From contig NC_083524.1 of assembly GCF_032362555.1 (NCBI RefSeq), positions 4,884,001 to 4,948,000 of the forward strand: 64,000 bases of DNA, given 5' to 3'. Position numbers and translations under genes: made by a program. Of the stretch, positions 1-12,307 are shown in pieces. Positions within the stretch are counted from its first letter, which is position 1. Each line of letters starts with the position of its first letter. The notes beneath the pieces are model-generated. The model was not told the origin of the DNA. It worked only from the letters and a program-made list of their open reading frames with translations, and did not search any database. The DNA is from Amyelois transitella. Taxonomy: Eukaryota; Arthropoda; Insecta; Lepidoptera; Pyralidae.

Positions 1-826
1 TTCTAGTTTCATGCAGATATAATTCTCTTGGCATGTTAGGTATGTCATCATTTTTCATGCCATAACCCGAATGCCCAGTCTTAACACTGAGTTTTGCCCA
101 GTCTTTCCCATTGTATTTTTTAATGACTGGATGATAAATAACATACATACATATATACATATGGTCACGTTCAGCTATTTGGCTTAATGATAGAATTGAG
201 ATTCAAATAGTGACAGGTTGCTAGCCCATCGCCTAAAAAAGAATCCCAAGTTTGTAAGCCTATCCCTTAGTCGCCTTTTACGACATCCATGGGAAAGAGA
301 TGGAGTGGTCCTATTCTTTTTTGTATTAGTGCCGGGAACCACACGGATGATAAATTATGTTATGTAAATTGTAATATGTATATTCAATGTATAAGTCAAA
401 TATATTTATATATAAGTCAAACCAAAAAAGAGATCATAACAATTTTTGCTGCATGTTTTCTTTGTTCTAATTATTATTTTTCTATATTCTTAAAACAAAA
501 AAAAGAGGGAGGGAAAAGACAAATATCTTAAAATCAGTGAAAAGCCCCACTGTTCTTCGCTATGTGGCTTAGAGTTTTGTGCATATTGTAGTATAATATT
601 TGTGTGTTTGTAAAAAAATATATTACTTAAGGCATTAAGTACTAAATTATTACTCTTAAAATTTACTTAAAACTTAATAAAGAAATTCCATAGACAAATA
701 TTTGTACAGCAGCACTCGAGTTGGTAAGATGTGATAATGATATTATTTCATTCATCATCATAAACTTTATTACTATAAAAATAAGAATCGAAAAACATAT
801 TTAAAGTTATAATACAAAGTACTTAC
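1..826. other. Wdr45 intron 2 (left part), repeat-bearing
   Basis: No exon of Wdr45 could be recognised here, so exon 3 probably lies off the window. The stretch holds one copy of the common (TATG)n-tailed repeat (141-346) and otherwise AT-rich sequence. The open frame at 289-531 runs out of the repeat and is not a gene. Confidence 0.6.
141..346 (-). repeat. (TATG)n-tailed lepidopteran interspersed repeat, copy 1
   Basis: Inverse copy. The landmarks of this family, in forward order, are a start TTCCCGGCACC, then CATGGATGTCGTAAAAGGCG, GATGGGCTAGCAACCTG, CTGTCTACCCCGC and a terminal (TATG)n. All are visible here on the minus strand except the CTGTCTACCCCGC stretch, which is missing. No coding capacity. 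It looks like a short retroposon; its family name was not assigned. Confidence 0.8.
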
Positions 827-1535
827 TGTAGTGACATTTTTCGACGAGCGGTTGAATGTTATACACACGAAGACCAGATGTAAGGCAGCAAGTGAAGCAG
901 CCTGCACACAAAAGTTTTAATAGGTTGTTACATTTAAAAGTGTCATAGGTATAATGGAACTAAAGTTGAGCAGCTGTATTGATGCTAAGATGAGAAGTGT
1001 TACAGTAAAGGTTAAAATAAAATAAAAATAAAATAGTATAAATGATAAAGATAGAGTAAGATTAACACAATAACCTTCTAAACTGTCCTTATAAAACGAA
1101 GGAACTGTAAAGTTAATGTCAATAATAAAATGATGCTCAAAAATATGCCTAAATATATTGAAAATAAGTTCTTTATGAAATAGAAACGTAGTAAGTAAAA
1201 AGGGCAAACAATTACAAAATCAAGCAACGCCCGAACAATAGCGCGCGAAGTCAAGAAACTGCGCGGGGGCGCTCTAAAAATATAAACAACACGTGTAGCG
1301 TGGTGCATATCTTTTCGCGACGAACGACGCAAACCACGATAGCCAAAGCACTCCACATCGCCTCTACGACAAATACAACACACATATCACCCCTTATACT
1401 GCTAAATAATCCAAATAATTAATAATGCTTAAACGAAAGAACAAAGAACTACGGTTGACGAACTAGGAAGTGACTCAAACCTTGATCCTGGTTAAATGCC
1501 AGGCTCGTGATGCAGCTGCTTCTTCGCCGCGCCAT
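827..1535 (-). CDS. Wdr45: WIPI4/Wdr45-like autophagy beta-propeller, first two coding exons (partial)
   Basis: Exon 1 is 1535-1481 (ATG at 1535, donor GTTTGAG, phase 1) and exon 2 is 901-827 (acceptor TGTGCAG, donor GTAAGT). Spliced they give 43 codons plus one base. The joined peptide contains AFNQDQGCFTCC, then SGLRVYN and PLVEKCHY. This is the first-blade signature of the PROPPIN family and closer to WIPI4/WDR45 (FNQDQ..C...ETG.RIYN.EPL.EK) than to WIPI3. The family binds PI3P on nascent autophagosomes through a seven-bladed propeller whose FRRG motif lies further along; that part would be beyond the left edge. Both exons are too short to show as ordinary ORFs. Intron 1 (902-1480) has no recognisable gene content. 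Seen: splice signals and frame. Known: family motif. Inferred: orthology. Confidence 0.8.
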
Positions 1536-2568
1536 GTCTCGTCGACTGGGAATTTATCATAAACATTGAATTGTTTTTTTAACAATTGTCTCAGTGGACA
1601 TTTTCACTCCGATAATTTTAATACGCACATTTATTTTGTTACATGTTCCCTGTGTGTGATACACAGCTGATTTGATGACTGATGACAGAAAAACATTACG
1701 ATGTTGCCATATTGAAAAAATTTAAACTACTATCATTTCTTGCCATATGTAATTTTATTTTATTCTTCTTACTTCATTTTTGCACTAATTGTGTAAATTT
1801 ATACTTACGAATCTCATGCCTTTCACAAAATTCAGAACACTAAATTTTAAGTACCACACGTCATTACACTAAGGTGTGTAACGGGAGGGCAAAGGGATTA
1901 CTAGTCATCTTCCTAATAATTGCTTTATATTTGCTTTAGCTTTGCAATGTAAATAAATGGACATAAAACAAAAATAATATATGTATATACACAAAGATTT
2001 TGTTTTTATAAAATAGACTAAATAGGATAACTTACCTATTTTATTTATTATGACAGAATATTAAAAAAAAAAACCTCAAAACCATCAAAAATGTTTTTAT
2101 CTTTCCTCATTGAAGAAATCTTAGAGCAAATCAAATTTTTGGCATCAAAAGCAATTCTAAATTATGTAGGGTGTCATTTAGCCAGAGTAGTAATAATAAA
2201 TCTAAAAAATATTAGCGTAATTTAAGGTAAGACTGATGATGCATGACAGCTTAAAGATTCAACTATACTTAGAAATACAAATTTCAGCAAAAAGTAATGC
2301 AACTGAAAACCAAATTATTTTTGGAAATTCTGATAGCAAATAATATATGTAGGTATCATATGAGCGAGTCAAGGTTTCGGTTTAAGTATAAACAGATCAC
2401 TTATCCCTGCAGGCGATTGTACCTTTATATCACAAGCGCTAACGTAAGTATTTTAAATACTGTGCCACATTAGGTATACCCTTTTACCCCCCGATGAACT
2501 ATTGGTTATTAAAGAATGACTATAATCTCAGGTTTTACCCATCCTTTTTTTCAGGTTGTAATAACAAG
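1536..2568. promoter_or_regulatory. Shared upstream region of two head-to-head genes
   Basis: About 1 kb separates the Wdr45 start codon (minus, 1535) from the first ATG of the plus-strand gene (2569). The Wdr45-proximal part is CpG-richer than its surroundings, as seen around a start site. Just before 2569 there is a T-rich tract and TTTCAG, so the plus gene probably has an upstream non-coding exon somewhere in this interval. No convincing TATA box was found. Confidence 0.35.
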
Positions 2569-5500
2569 ATGTCTGACTTTTCCACAACAACACACAATGA
2601 ATACCAATGGCCATTTCCGAAACCCGTCATAGGAAAGTAAGTATACACTAAAACTCCTAACATTATATTCATAGCAAAGATCTGCATAGACCGATGTAGA
2701 CATTGCTAAGGTGTTCAGACTTTGTACAGACCAAAGCGTACATGGTACCTAAATGAGTTCCATTATCCTATGTTAATTTGCCAAGTTTTTGAGTAGGCAA
2801 GCAAAAGGTAAAGTAAGCCCATCGACCAAGTGTTTGAGTAAGCAGTATTTAACATTTAACGTACTAAAATTGCATAAGTATAATGATGTTTAAGGTATCA
2901 GCTACTCAAAGCCATGATGCAAATCGTTAATGTACCATAATGCATTTACAGTCAGTTGGTCAAACCATTATCAACTACAGACACTAAGTAAAGATGGATC
3001 AGTGTTAATGCATAATCAATGCTTTGTAGCTAAAGATTGAATTATTGTGAAGGTCTAGTTACTTTATGAGCTTAGGGTAAGAGGTAAAGTTTCATCCAAA
3101 TCTGTTAAGTATGTAGTTTTTGCGTGAAAGTGTAGCAATGATAAGTAACTACATACAAATTTTCGTAATTATAATACTTATTAGTAAGAAGCAAGATTTG
3201 CTACTTTGTTTGTAAATTGACCTTAGTTATGTTTATAAATGCGCTAATCGGATTATAAATATTACATTTATTACATTACATTATTCTCTTTGCCCCGGAT
3301 GTCGTAAAAGGCGACTAAGGGATAGGGACTTGGGATTCCTCTTTTAGGCGATGGGCTAGCAACCTGTCACTATTTGAATCTCAATTCTGTCACTTAAAAA
3401 CAGCTGAGCGTGGCCTATCAGTATTTTCAAGACTGGTGGCTCTGTCTACCCCGCTAGGGATATAGACGTGATCATATGTATGTATGTATGTATGTAATAT
3501 TACATTCGTAAAAGCACATTATTAAAACATAAAAAAATCATGCTTCTTACCCGGGGGCGTAGAGACAGACAACTACATCTTTTCACATGCCAAGATCCTT
3601 GTTTATACTTTTTTTTCTCTTCATCCACCTATGTTTTTAACAGGCCATGTGAACCACCAACTCCATCAGCGGCACCGACAGTCAGACCAGCCCCGGTGGC
3701 TCCTTACTGCCACTGTGACGCGCATTCTTATTCGCCGCGAGTGGAACAGTACAAGCAGTTGCTGGAGAAGGAACAGAAACTATGCCAAGATTATGAACAG
3801 CTGAGGAGACAGGTTTGAATTTTACAAATTTCCTGTTATTTAGAATATACTTAATAGAATAGATTTATTATTGAAAATTTGATACAAGGTATCACTTATT
3901 GACGACACATCACTAAAATCTAATTATAACTACTACCACCTTCAAAGTGCCGTGTGTATCCCGGCACCAATACAAAAAAGAATAGGACCACTCCATCTCT
4001 TTCCCATGGATGTCGTAAAAGGCGACTAAGGGATAGGCTTACAAACTTGGGATTCTTTTTAAGGCGATGGGCTAGCAACCTGTCACTATTTGAATCTCAA
4101 TTCTATGATTAAGCCAAATAGCTGAACGTGGCCATTCCGTCTTTTGCAAGACTGTTGGCTCTGTCTACCCCGCAAGGGATATAGACGTGACCATATGTAT
4201 GTATGTATGTACCACCTTCAAAGCGCATGTGTAGAAGAAGCGGCGGAACAAACTACACTGCAGCATTTTCATCGGACGTTGACAGCATTTGATCTTTGTT
4301 CATTGGCAGTGTTATTGGTCGGATGATTAGATATCAAGTACTAAGCTACTTTACTTACTGCCACTCCGAAGCGAAAAAATGTGCCAGGCTTTATTTGCTC
4401 AGGAGACAGGTTTGAATTGTCATACCTACAATTGCATTATTTATATATATTTATTTGATAGCTAAGCACTTGCTTAATTACATATAGTCAGCCATGAAAA
4501 GACTGAAAGGCCACGTGTAGCTGTATGGTTTAATGATGGAATTGAGATTCAAATGATGACAGGTTGCTAGCCCATCGGCTACAAGAAGAATCTCACGTTT
4601 ATTAGCCTCTCTTAGTCGCCGTTTACAGCCATGAGTAAGATGTAGAGCGGTCCTACTCTGATGTGCCGGGAGCCACACAGCACTTTCTTAGACAGCTGAA
4701 ATATAATTAAGATGACTGGTTTGGAACTAGAAATGTTCTATTATTTTTAGATGGTGGATGTCACCAACGACATACTGGACCATCCGTGCGATGATTTAGA
4801 CAGCAAAATGATAACAATGTATCAAGCCACGTACAAAAAGAGATGTGAGTTATGGGAAATCATATTTTTATTAGTATTTTTTATTCTTGCAGTAGCAAAA
4901 GGTTAAACCTAAAATAGGAATTATAAGGGCCTGATGGAAGGTGTTATAGTTTTCTGTAGACTTTTGCTTTATAACAATACCTAGGTAGGGGGATTACGGA
5001 TCAGAAAAGCCTCCATTCTTATTAATATTTCATACCTTCTTACCTACTACTGCTTTCATACCTTCTAATCCAAGTAGACTCATAACATACATATAATCAC
5101 GTCTATATGGCCACGTTCACCTTTTTGGCTTAATGATAGAATAGACATTCAAATAGCGACAGGTTACTAGTCCATCACCTAAAAATGAAATCGCAAGTAT
5201 ATAAGCCTATACCTCAGTCGTTTTTTACGACATCCATGGGAAAAAGATGAAGTGGACCTATTCTTTTTTCTATTGGTGTCGGGAACCACACACTTAATTA
5301 TTTAATAGGCACTTTAGATTAAGAATTCTGGCAAGTTTTATTAATAGGTGGCAGGTTTGGCTAGCTTCTATTTGTTTAATTGTGTAAAGACTGAAGTCTT
5401 TGACAAGCTTATTTAAATTGGTCTATCTTACAGCGTTCCCAGTATCAGACTACCGCACCATCATGGCGGCCGCGCAATCCCCCGCTCCGATTCCCATGGA

Positions 5501-5771
5501 GAGCAACCGACTGGGCATGTTAAGATGCTACAAAGATCCCACGCACTTTAGCGAGAATCCACCCACAGTCCGACCCACGATCAACCCTCCAGGGCCAGTC
5601 CACACCGGAGTCGCTCCCAAGTCAATACAAACTTGGTTCACGGACTTCCCGGGTCGTACGGAGTATATGGACACTTACAGCGCTTCGGCTAAAGCTTGCT
5701 TCCGTTCGATGCAGCGCTTCAAAGAACCAATGCCGTCCACTAGGCGAAGAGCTGATGATCCTTGTGTGTGA
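2569..5771 (+). CDS. uncharacterised 222-residue proline-rich protein, four exons
   Basis: Exons are 2569-2636, 3644-3812, 4751-4844 and 5434-5771, with GT-AG introns and phases 2, 0 and 1, totalling 669 nt. The N-terminus is short and aromatic (NEYQWPFPKP). Exon 2 is proline-rich with a charged heptad-like helix near its end (EQYKQLLEKEQKLCQDYEQL). Exon 4 has a second proline-rich stretch followed by a conserved-looking end (WFTDFPGRTEYMDTYSASAK). There is no signal peptide or membrane segment. I do not recognise the family. The short Pro/Tyr/Trp blocks resemble some axonemal microtubule-associated proteins, but that is only an impression. AATAAA lies 49 bases after the stop (5820-5825). All three introns contain or flank repeat copies. 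Splicing is well supported; function is unknown. Confidence 0.75.
3292..3497 (+). repeat. (TATG)n-tailed interspersed repeat, copy 2
   Basis: Forward copy, 5'-truncated. It starts at the GGATGTCGTAAAAGGCG block and ends in GTATGTATG. It lies in intron 1 of the 222-residue protein gene. Confidence 0.8.
3950..4214 (+). repeat. (TATG)n-tailed interspersed repeat, copy 3 (near full length)
   Basis: Forward copy carrying both ends (CGTGTGTATCCCGGCACC start, (TATG)n tail), about 265 bp. It is useful as a reference for the family in this window. Intron 2. Confidence 0.85.
4482..4681 (-). repeat. (TATG)n-tailed interspersed repeat, copy 4 (diverged)
   Basis: Inverse, clearly diverged copy. The CTAGCCCATCG block and the GTGCCGGGAGCCACAC end remain. 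Intron 2. Confidence 0.7.
5083..5294 (-). repeat. (TATG)n-tailed interspersed repeat, copy 5
   Basis: Inverse copy running from ACATATAATCACGTCTATA to GTCGGGAACCACAC, with several substitutions. Intron 3. Confidence 0.75.
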
Positions 5772-5819
5772 TGTGATCTCATATGATGCACAGTGGCTAT
5801 TGGTGATGTAAACTGTTTG

Positions 5820-5825
5820 AATAAA
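5820..5825 (+). terminator. poly(A) signal AATAAA
   Basis: Canonical hexamer 49 nt past the stop codon of the four-exon gene; followed by GT-rich sequence. Confidence 0.6.
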
Positions 5826-5929
5826 TAAGGGAAGATAATTGCATTTAATTTGTCAGTGTCTTTCTCACCTCCTTCCTTTTATCTGGCAGAATAGTGGTTC
5901 CTTCAGTAATTAAAAATAAATCACGTATC

Positions 5930-6190
5930 TTCTCCGGACGGGTAGGTAAAGACTTATTCCACTGGCATGGGGTAGATAGCTCTTACAGGTTCTTTTCTAC
6001 CCGATTACCATGGAAAACTTGTATTAGTTACATTCATATAATCACGGCTCTTTAACGAAGGGGTAGGGAGAAAATACATGTTCCGTTTGCCACAATCCCT
6101 GCATACTTCTTTCGCGTCATCCACATTCTTAACTCTCTTCGTGCAAGCTCATCATTTTCGAGTACTCTTGACCTTACCCAATTATAGTAT
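5930..6190 (-). mobile_element. LINE 3' end (RDRGKWK tail), degenerate
   Basis: On the minus strand this matches the 3' coding end of a LINE seen elsewhere in the window (14735-14850, 22625-22755, 54960-55110). The landmarks are AGAAGTATGCAGGGATTGTGGC and a lysine/proline-rich tail before a TATG-rich end. It is heavily mutated. It occupies most of the gap between the 222-residue gene and the next gene. Confidence 0.5.
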
Positions 6191-6538
6191 ATAGTAATGT
6201 TAATTGTTTTAATATTGAAAAAGATAGGCTAATTGCTTTTATCAAGGATACTCCCATAAGGTTTAGGTAAATTAAGTACAATATAAAGACATGCGTTCAA
6301 AATATTGTTTATTTAATTTAAATAAATAATAATCTTATAGTAATGGTAATAAGTAGGTAGAGTTATTATTTTCACGATCAGTATTTTGGTTAGTTATCAC
6401 TTTTAAGCTTAGCATCAAAATACTTACTTATAGTCTTGTCGAAATTAACCTCTATCCGAGAGTCAATTAGAACAATAATGAAGCGAAAGATCTCTGGACG
6501 TCCCGGATGGGCCAGATGTTTTCACTTAGCAGACTGGG

Positions 6539-7850
6539 TCATGTTAATGTTCTGGAATTAAAGACAATAAAATTATAATCATAATTTTCTTAAATTATTA
6601 TTAATCAAAATTAATACTGTTAAGTAAATAATTATTGCAAAAAAGCTAACTATTTTCAGTCTTCATTGTCCGAATAACTTTTTAATAGGTATATAAAATT
6701 CAGGTCTTTCAAAAAATTACTAAGTATCTACAAACATCATTTTCTCAATTGGCCTATCGTTGAATTAATAAATTAATATTACTAAACGGGAACAACATAA
6801 TGATTGTTTATTGAGATTAAATGCGAACAACGTACTCTTTCATTTATGTAGAATGGTTACTGTCGGACAAACATTCCTTTAACCAACTATGTAAAAGTAG
6901 GTATGCTATTATTATTGCGGTTTCGTTCAAATTTGTATTTTAAAAAAGTCCGTTTTAATTCCAAAATCTTGCTGGGAATCCCTTATTTATTCATATTATT
7001 TATTCAGCAGGGAGTAACTTTAACAGTCACATTTCTAAAAACTATAACTTTCGCCAACGGTTTTGTTGGCGTATAATTTCTATACCCACCGTCTTAACAG
7101 CTTGTCATTAAGTTGGTATTTACTATTTAAACTTACCGGCCAAACATAACAGCGGCACCAGAAAGTAGAGGCAACAGAATATCCCCATAGGATATGAAGA
7201 TCATGGAGACCAGATCTCTTAGTAATTGCGCCAAGGGCGAATCCGTGTATAGTATTTTTCTCACGAGACGGAAGATTGGCCTTGCGTAGCTGAAATAGAA
7301 GTATTCAAATAAACAAAAAAAAACCTCATACAAAAGGGGTTTAATTTATAAATAAGGAAATTAATTAGTATAATTAAACAAACTTACATGCAAACTATAA
7401 AATATATTATTTAAATTTGGACGAATTCAAATTATCACGCATGCAACATATTTCTTGATACATACCTTGTAATAATTGCATCTGGCCTATTAACTAAATC
7501 ATAAGTAGGCACGTATGGAAATTCGTCATCGGATGTGCCTTCTTCTAAGCCGAGTTTTTTGGCGGTATTCGTCTCCTCTTGAAAATTTTGAAAAGTATCT
7601 GCTTTCTTAACTGAAGCTCCCGTTACCGCGCCGATGAAAATCAAGACAAAAATGATAATCTAGAAATAAAAATAAATTATTGTCACGTGACTTATATATG
7701 AATTATTTTTATTAAAATTAAAAACTCCTCTCCAGAGAGATGACAACCGGAACTAACGCGAATTCGAAGATGACGTAAAGGTATTATAGATCTTGCTTAA
7801 TATTTAATTTACATAAATATTCATTTCAAACTTACGTTTGCCGAACCCAT
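6539..7850 (-). CDS. small secreted/membrane protein A, 124 residues, four exons
   Basis: Exons on the minus strand are 7850-7836, 7659-7466, 7289-7137 and 6551-6539. They sum to 375 nt, with GT-AG introns in phases 0, 2 and 2. The first exon codes only MGSAN. Exon 2 then supplies a strongly hydrophobic segment (IIIFVLIFIGAVTG) that completes a signal peptide or anchor, followed by an acidic polar stretch. Exon 3 contains a basic helix (PIFRLVRKILY) and a C-terminal hydrophobic segment (LLPLLSGAAVMFG). The last exon adds only LT and the stop. No family was recognised. The neighbour at 8929-11952 has the same first-exon design. A tttatt at 6308-6313 gives AATAAA on this strand as a possible poly(A) signal. 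The splice model is good; start and function are unproven. Confidence 0.65.
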
Positions 7851-8928
7851 TCTGGTATCACTGCCGTTATTACTTAGTTCCTTCTTCTATCAGTTATTCT
7901 ATTTTACCTCATTAGATGCAACTCTTCGACCTCACTTTTGCGAATGCAATTTTCGGAATAAAGTCTATAATTTTATAATGTTTAAATATCCGAAGTTATT
8001 AGTTAATGATTTTTCAAATAGGCATTATTAAGTAAAGGGACAATAATCACCATGCAATTAATGATAAATAGCATCATAAACAGTAATACCTAATAATCAA
8101 TCCATAAATTTGTACCTAACATAAAATAATGTAACTAACTACTTATTTCAAAATTTAATAAGCACCCATAAATTAGGGTCAGGAAATCAGATTTATACAT
8201 TTGTATTATTTTTGTATAAATGTAATTAGGCATGGGGTTAACGCAGGTCTTAAATTGATATACTTTAACGTTCATAATTTATTACTAATTGTCCCTCGTC
8301 AAAGACTAACACTTGCTTGATTCAGGTCTGTCTACTCTCAGTCTATGATCTATAAAAAATTAAATATGTAAAAAAGGTGCTAACTTTCTTACTATTACAA
8401 CTTACTACAATAAAATTATGGATATTTAAGGGCCCGAGTTGTCATAAGTCATTATGTATTATCAGTCCTGCCACTAACTTCTTAAATGAACAAATAATCA
8501 TGGTACCCGGAGATCTTGGCACCATACCGCAAGAGCACAACATTTCATCAGATATTTTATTACTAGAGGCCGCCCGCGACTTCGTCCGCATGGAAACCCT
8601 ATCAATCCCGCGGGAACTCTGGGATAAAAAGTAGCCTATGTGTTATTCTGGGTCTTTAGCTACCTACATACCAAATTTCATGGTAATCGGTTCAGTAGTT
8701 TTTGCGTGAAAGAGTAACAAACATCCATACATCCATACAAACTTTCGCCTTTATAATAATAGTAGGATTTCTTCATTAGTTTTTAATAAAAGTTTATTAT
8801 TGTTATACGAATAGTTGTTTTGTTTTAAATAAAAGCTTTATCATCAGATCAAATGGTAACATCATTTTAATACAAAATTAGTAAAATACAAATATCACGG
8901 GTAATGGGTCCCTTCTACTGATATGTCC
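7851..8928. other. intergenic region with RTE-type tail
   Basis: Upstream region of small gene A and downstream region of small gene B. Its main feature is the RTE-like retroposon tail at 8563-8770. The open frame 8377-8634 runs into that tail and is not a gene. Nothing else is recognisable. Confidence 0.6.
8563..8770 (+). repeat. RTE-like LINE/SINE 3' tail, copy 1
   Basis: Begins CTAGAGGCCGCCCGCGACTT, contains GGATAAAAAGTAGCC and TTCAGTAGTTTTTGCGTGAAAG, and ends at a TTATAATAATAGTAGGAT tail. A second copy with the same blocks lies at 61744-61955. Non-coding. Confidence 0.8.
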
Positions 8929-11900
8929 CTATAAATATGTCGTCAATATAAAGTTATATTTTCTGTAATCATCCGAAACGTTCGTAGTTTTTGACAGAGC
9001 CCTTTGTTCAATGGTCGTCTGGTGTTCTTTTGTCGTTCCCACTGATGACTGGAGTATGTAACCCGTGACGTCACTGGATAATATTATTGCACACATCATG
9101 AGGATTATCTGAAAGAAATAGAAGGAATTTTATCAAACTCTTTGTGGGTAGGAACGTATCAGGTAGGTAGTAGGTAGGTAGGAATAAATAATAGCGAACC
9201 AAAGGTTCAATTCAACCAGAGTCTTGTATCAATTACTTATTTCTGTGTTACCAAAGTTCTAACGGCGAAGAAGAACATTATAAGGAAACCTGCAAATGGA
9301 TACCTAATGACCCAATTTGGCTTGGTTCTTGTGTAAACGTCCAATTTAGGATTGTGCAGTCATAAACAAGTCTTGGGCTCGTCTCCCGAGAGGTGAATAA
9401 TAAACTGGCACTAAGGCCTGTGGATCTCATAACAGATTAATCATGACGAACATTGATAAGGTGTATATCTCATCAATGCGCTATTGAAACAGAGGAGATA
9501 GAAAGAAAATATAAATGACTTAAGTTATTACTTTTTATATCTTTAAACCTAATACACGTTAAATGTGCATTAGGCAGACTTAATGCCATAAGGCATTCTC
9601 TGCCAGTCGATTCTTTGGACCAAACTGAGATGTACCTATGATAGAACCTGAGACTTTCCTATTTCATGCAAAAATTTCCTATTTATTAAAAATAGAGTTT
9701 ATTCTAGTTCACCCAATACATTGCTGATTGCTGATTGAAAATAAAGACCTTGATGTAAATAAATATTTGATTTAATAAAATGTAATTTGAATATACGTTA
9801 GACCGTAATTTCATAATCATAACGGTAAAGAATTCCGCATTCAATCGTATCTATGCAAAAAGTAACAATAAGATATGTAATTTGTCACGTTCTGTGATAA
9901 TGTAAGAAAATATTTGACATTATATCTCTATATTCCGCTCGTCTGAGTAATATGTCGATACTGACAATCATATGGTTAGTGATACGTCAGTAAACATAGC
10001 AAAGGTCATGTACGAGTATGTATAATGTACTTAAACTACTTATGTATTTAAAATACTTATAAGTAGGTACTTATAGGTAGAGGCGTAAGTAATTATTAGC
10101 TTTGTGAAAACTTATCTAAATGATTGTTAAACGACGTTTCCCTTACATATTTACATACATATGTATATCACGTCTTTATCCCTTATGGAATAAACAGAGC
10201 CAATAGTCTCCAAAAACGACTGACAGGCCAAGTTCAGCTGGATGGTTGTAATGATGGAATGATGAAATTCAGATAGTAAGAGGTTGCTAGCCCATCGTAG
10301 TATGTGTTAGTGTTAAAAGTCGAGATATAGTAATTTCATATAAGTATACTTATATAAAATTTCGTCTTATAATGAACTTTACTTATATAGGCTCTCAAAC
10401 AATAGGTTTTTTTAAACTATGAAATTTATACGCAATTGAAGGTACGCTTATTATATTCTATTTATTGTGTTCTAGCGACCCGCCACGGCTTCGCCCGTGG
10501 AACTTACGTCTTTACAAGAAGTTTCATGATCCATTTAGTAATTCCAAAGATTATCCCATCAAATGACTAACATTATCTCTTTTTAATATAAGTAGTGTAG
10601 AATTTTTCCAAAGAAAACAAAACGATAGTTTTATGCTGAGCTCTGCCTTGTAGCTAACTACATATATCTAGTATTAGGGCTTGGTTCAAAACGTAATTTA
10701 GAATTAACAAACATTACAAAACCAAAAAGACTGAAAAAAATAACTCGGTAAGAAATTAAGATTCACTTCAATACCAGAATGCCTAGAAAAAGTTAGGTAG
10801 GTAAACTTACAAAAAATGCTTAATACAGGGAATTTCATCGGAAAAGGTAAGAGGTAAAACAAACCCTCTCAGTTACATCGACAAACGTCAATAAAAAATC
10901 CGCCGATATGTAATTGACTTCAAACTATATACATATGTATAGTATAGGTATATATAATTAGGTAATGTACAGAAAAGTTTCTTCACTATTTACTTATCTA
11001 GCTAGCTTTACAAATGTTCCGATTAGTCCATAGGACTTTTATCCAAATTTTAGTAAGTATTATATTAATATTTTCTTAAGTGTTTGTTTATTTTGTTTAA
11101 GTATTTACTTACACACACATAGTTGAAAATACTCAGAAAAGGGCCTATCGTCTCGGAAAACAATCGGCGAAGCCATATTTATATTGATTCATTAATGTGC
11201 ACTTTGTTCCGAATGATACCGGTATCAAAAAATAACTGATCTGTCTATATACATAGATAACTAATATTTATACTGTGCACTGTGCTTATTCTATCATCCA
11301 ACCGCAATCAAGTTTCTCGACCAACGGGATATTGATATCGTTTTGTGAAATGGGTGGTTTACATATTGTTTTCGCATATACGTACAAATAAATGAAATTT
11401 CTGTGCATACCTTACAATTTTTTAAATAAAATAACACCGTTATGGTCCGTTATATTAGGATGTGAGAACATAAAAAAACTATTATTTACCAAACTCCATT
11501 ATTGAGCCCAATAAAATCTTGTGGCAATGGGGTATGTATAACCCGTTAGGGTTTAAAACGTGATCAAGATCTGTACGGTTGGGGCAAAAATATTTACTAT
11601 TTTTATATTTTATTTTTACTATTTTTATAGTCTCTTCCAACTGTTAGCATACTATTTACTCTATCTGACTTTACTTAGCTAAAGAAAAATTTATAATAGG
11701 ACCCGTGCAGTAAAAAGTTAATAAAAAACAAATGTTTCAAAGTAAACAGAGGCTCAAATACCAAAAAAAATGTAAAAACTAGACATACGAGCAGTATAAG
11801 GTGGTAAGTTCACGAATAAAAAATTTAGTTAGGGAAGAAATAATAAAATTACAAAAAAAAAATATCCTAAACGCCTCTAAAGTCGAAAAATAGCAAAGAG

Positions 11901-11952
11901 GAACATTAAAAAAAATACAACAGATACATGTACTCACCAGCCTTCGCGCCAT
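8929..11952 (-). CDS. small secreted protein B, 64 residues, two exons
   Basis: Exon 1 is 11952-11938 (ATG GCG CGA AGG CTG, donor GTGAGT) and exon 2 is 9108-8929 (acceptor TTTCAG, stop TAG), 195 nt together, phase 0. The protein begins MARRL, followed by a hydrophobic run (IILMMCAIILSS) that makes a signal peptide, then a short polar mature part of about 45 residues with no further cysteine. The 2.8-kb intron is large for such a small product. No family was recognised. Exon 1 size, intron phase and the hydrophobic start of exon 2 match gene A just downstream. An untranslated or longer alternative cannot be excluded, because exon 1 is only 15 nt. Confidence 0.5.
9109..11937. other. intron of small gene B
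   Basis: AT-rich, with no other exon recognised. It holds a diverged (TATG)n-tail repeat (10150-10298), a fragment resembling the GCGACCCGCC..GGCTTCGCCCG terminus of a common repeat (10473-10502, inverse) and tandem TAGG/GTAGGTA runs near 9160-9180. Confidence 0.5.
10150..10298 (-). repeat. (TATG)n-tailed interspersed repeat, copy 6 (diverged)
   Basis: Inverse copy retaining ATATCACGTCTTTATCCCTTA and GAGGTTGCTAGCCCATCG. Confidence 0.65.
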
Positions 11953-12307
11953 GTTCCCTCATTAGCAACTGATGACGCCCGCGAAAATCACTATGAACGC
12001 GGCACGTGTTACAATGTTTACCAATAAACAACTTGTTACTACAATTGTTATGTTTATGTTAATTGTTAATGTTGTTTATTCCCCGCGTCTGCCGCTCCAG
12101 GCTGTTTGGACGGGTATGAGTAATGAAACAAGATGTCCTCAATTGTTTTGATAATTTGGCCCCGACTTGCTTTAACCGACCTACTGGATTCACAGCAGTT
12201 CGCTACGTAATATTGGTATGGCTAGGCAAATTTTCCGCGCGTCATGTAAATGACAAGTGACAAACATCGTGAAACATTTTGAAATAAAAATGAAAAAAAT
12301 GAACATT

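Noticed and set aside
289-531. 80-codon open frame at the left end
   Set aside because: Begins inside an interspersed repeat and continues into low-complexity AT-rich DNA; no coding features.
1078-1383. 101-codon open frame in Wdr45 intron 1
   Set aside because: Lies between two well-supported exons; hydrophobic only because of T-rich composition on that strand.
8377-8634. 85-codon open frame
   Set aside because: Its second half is the RTE-like repeat tail (also at 61744).
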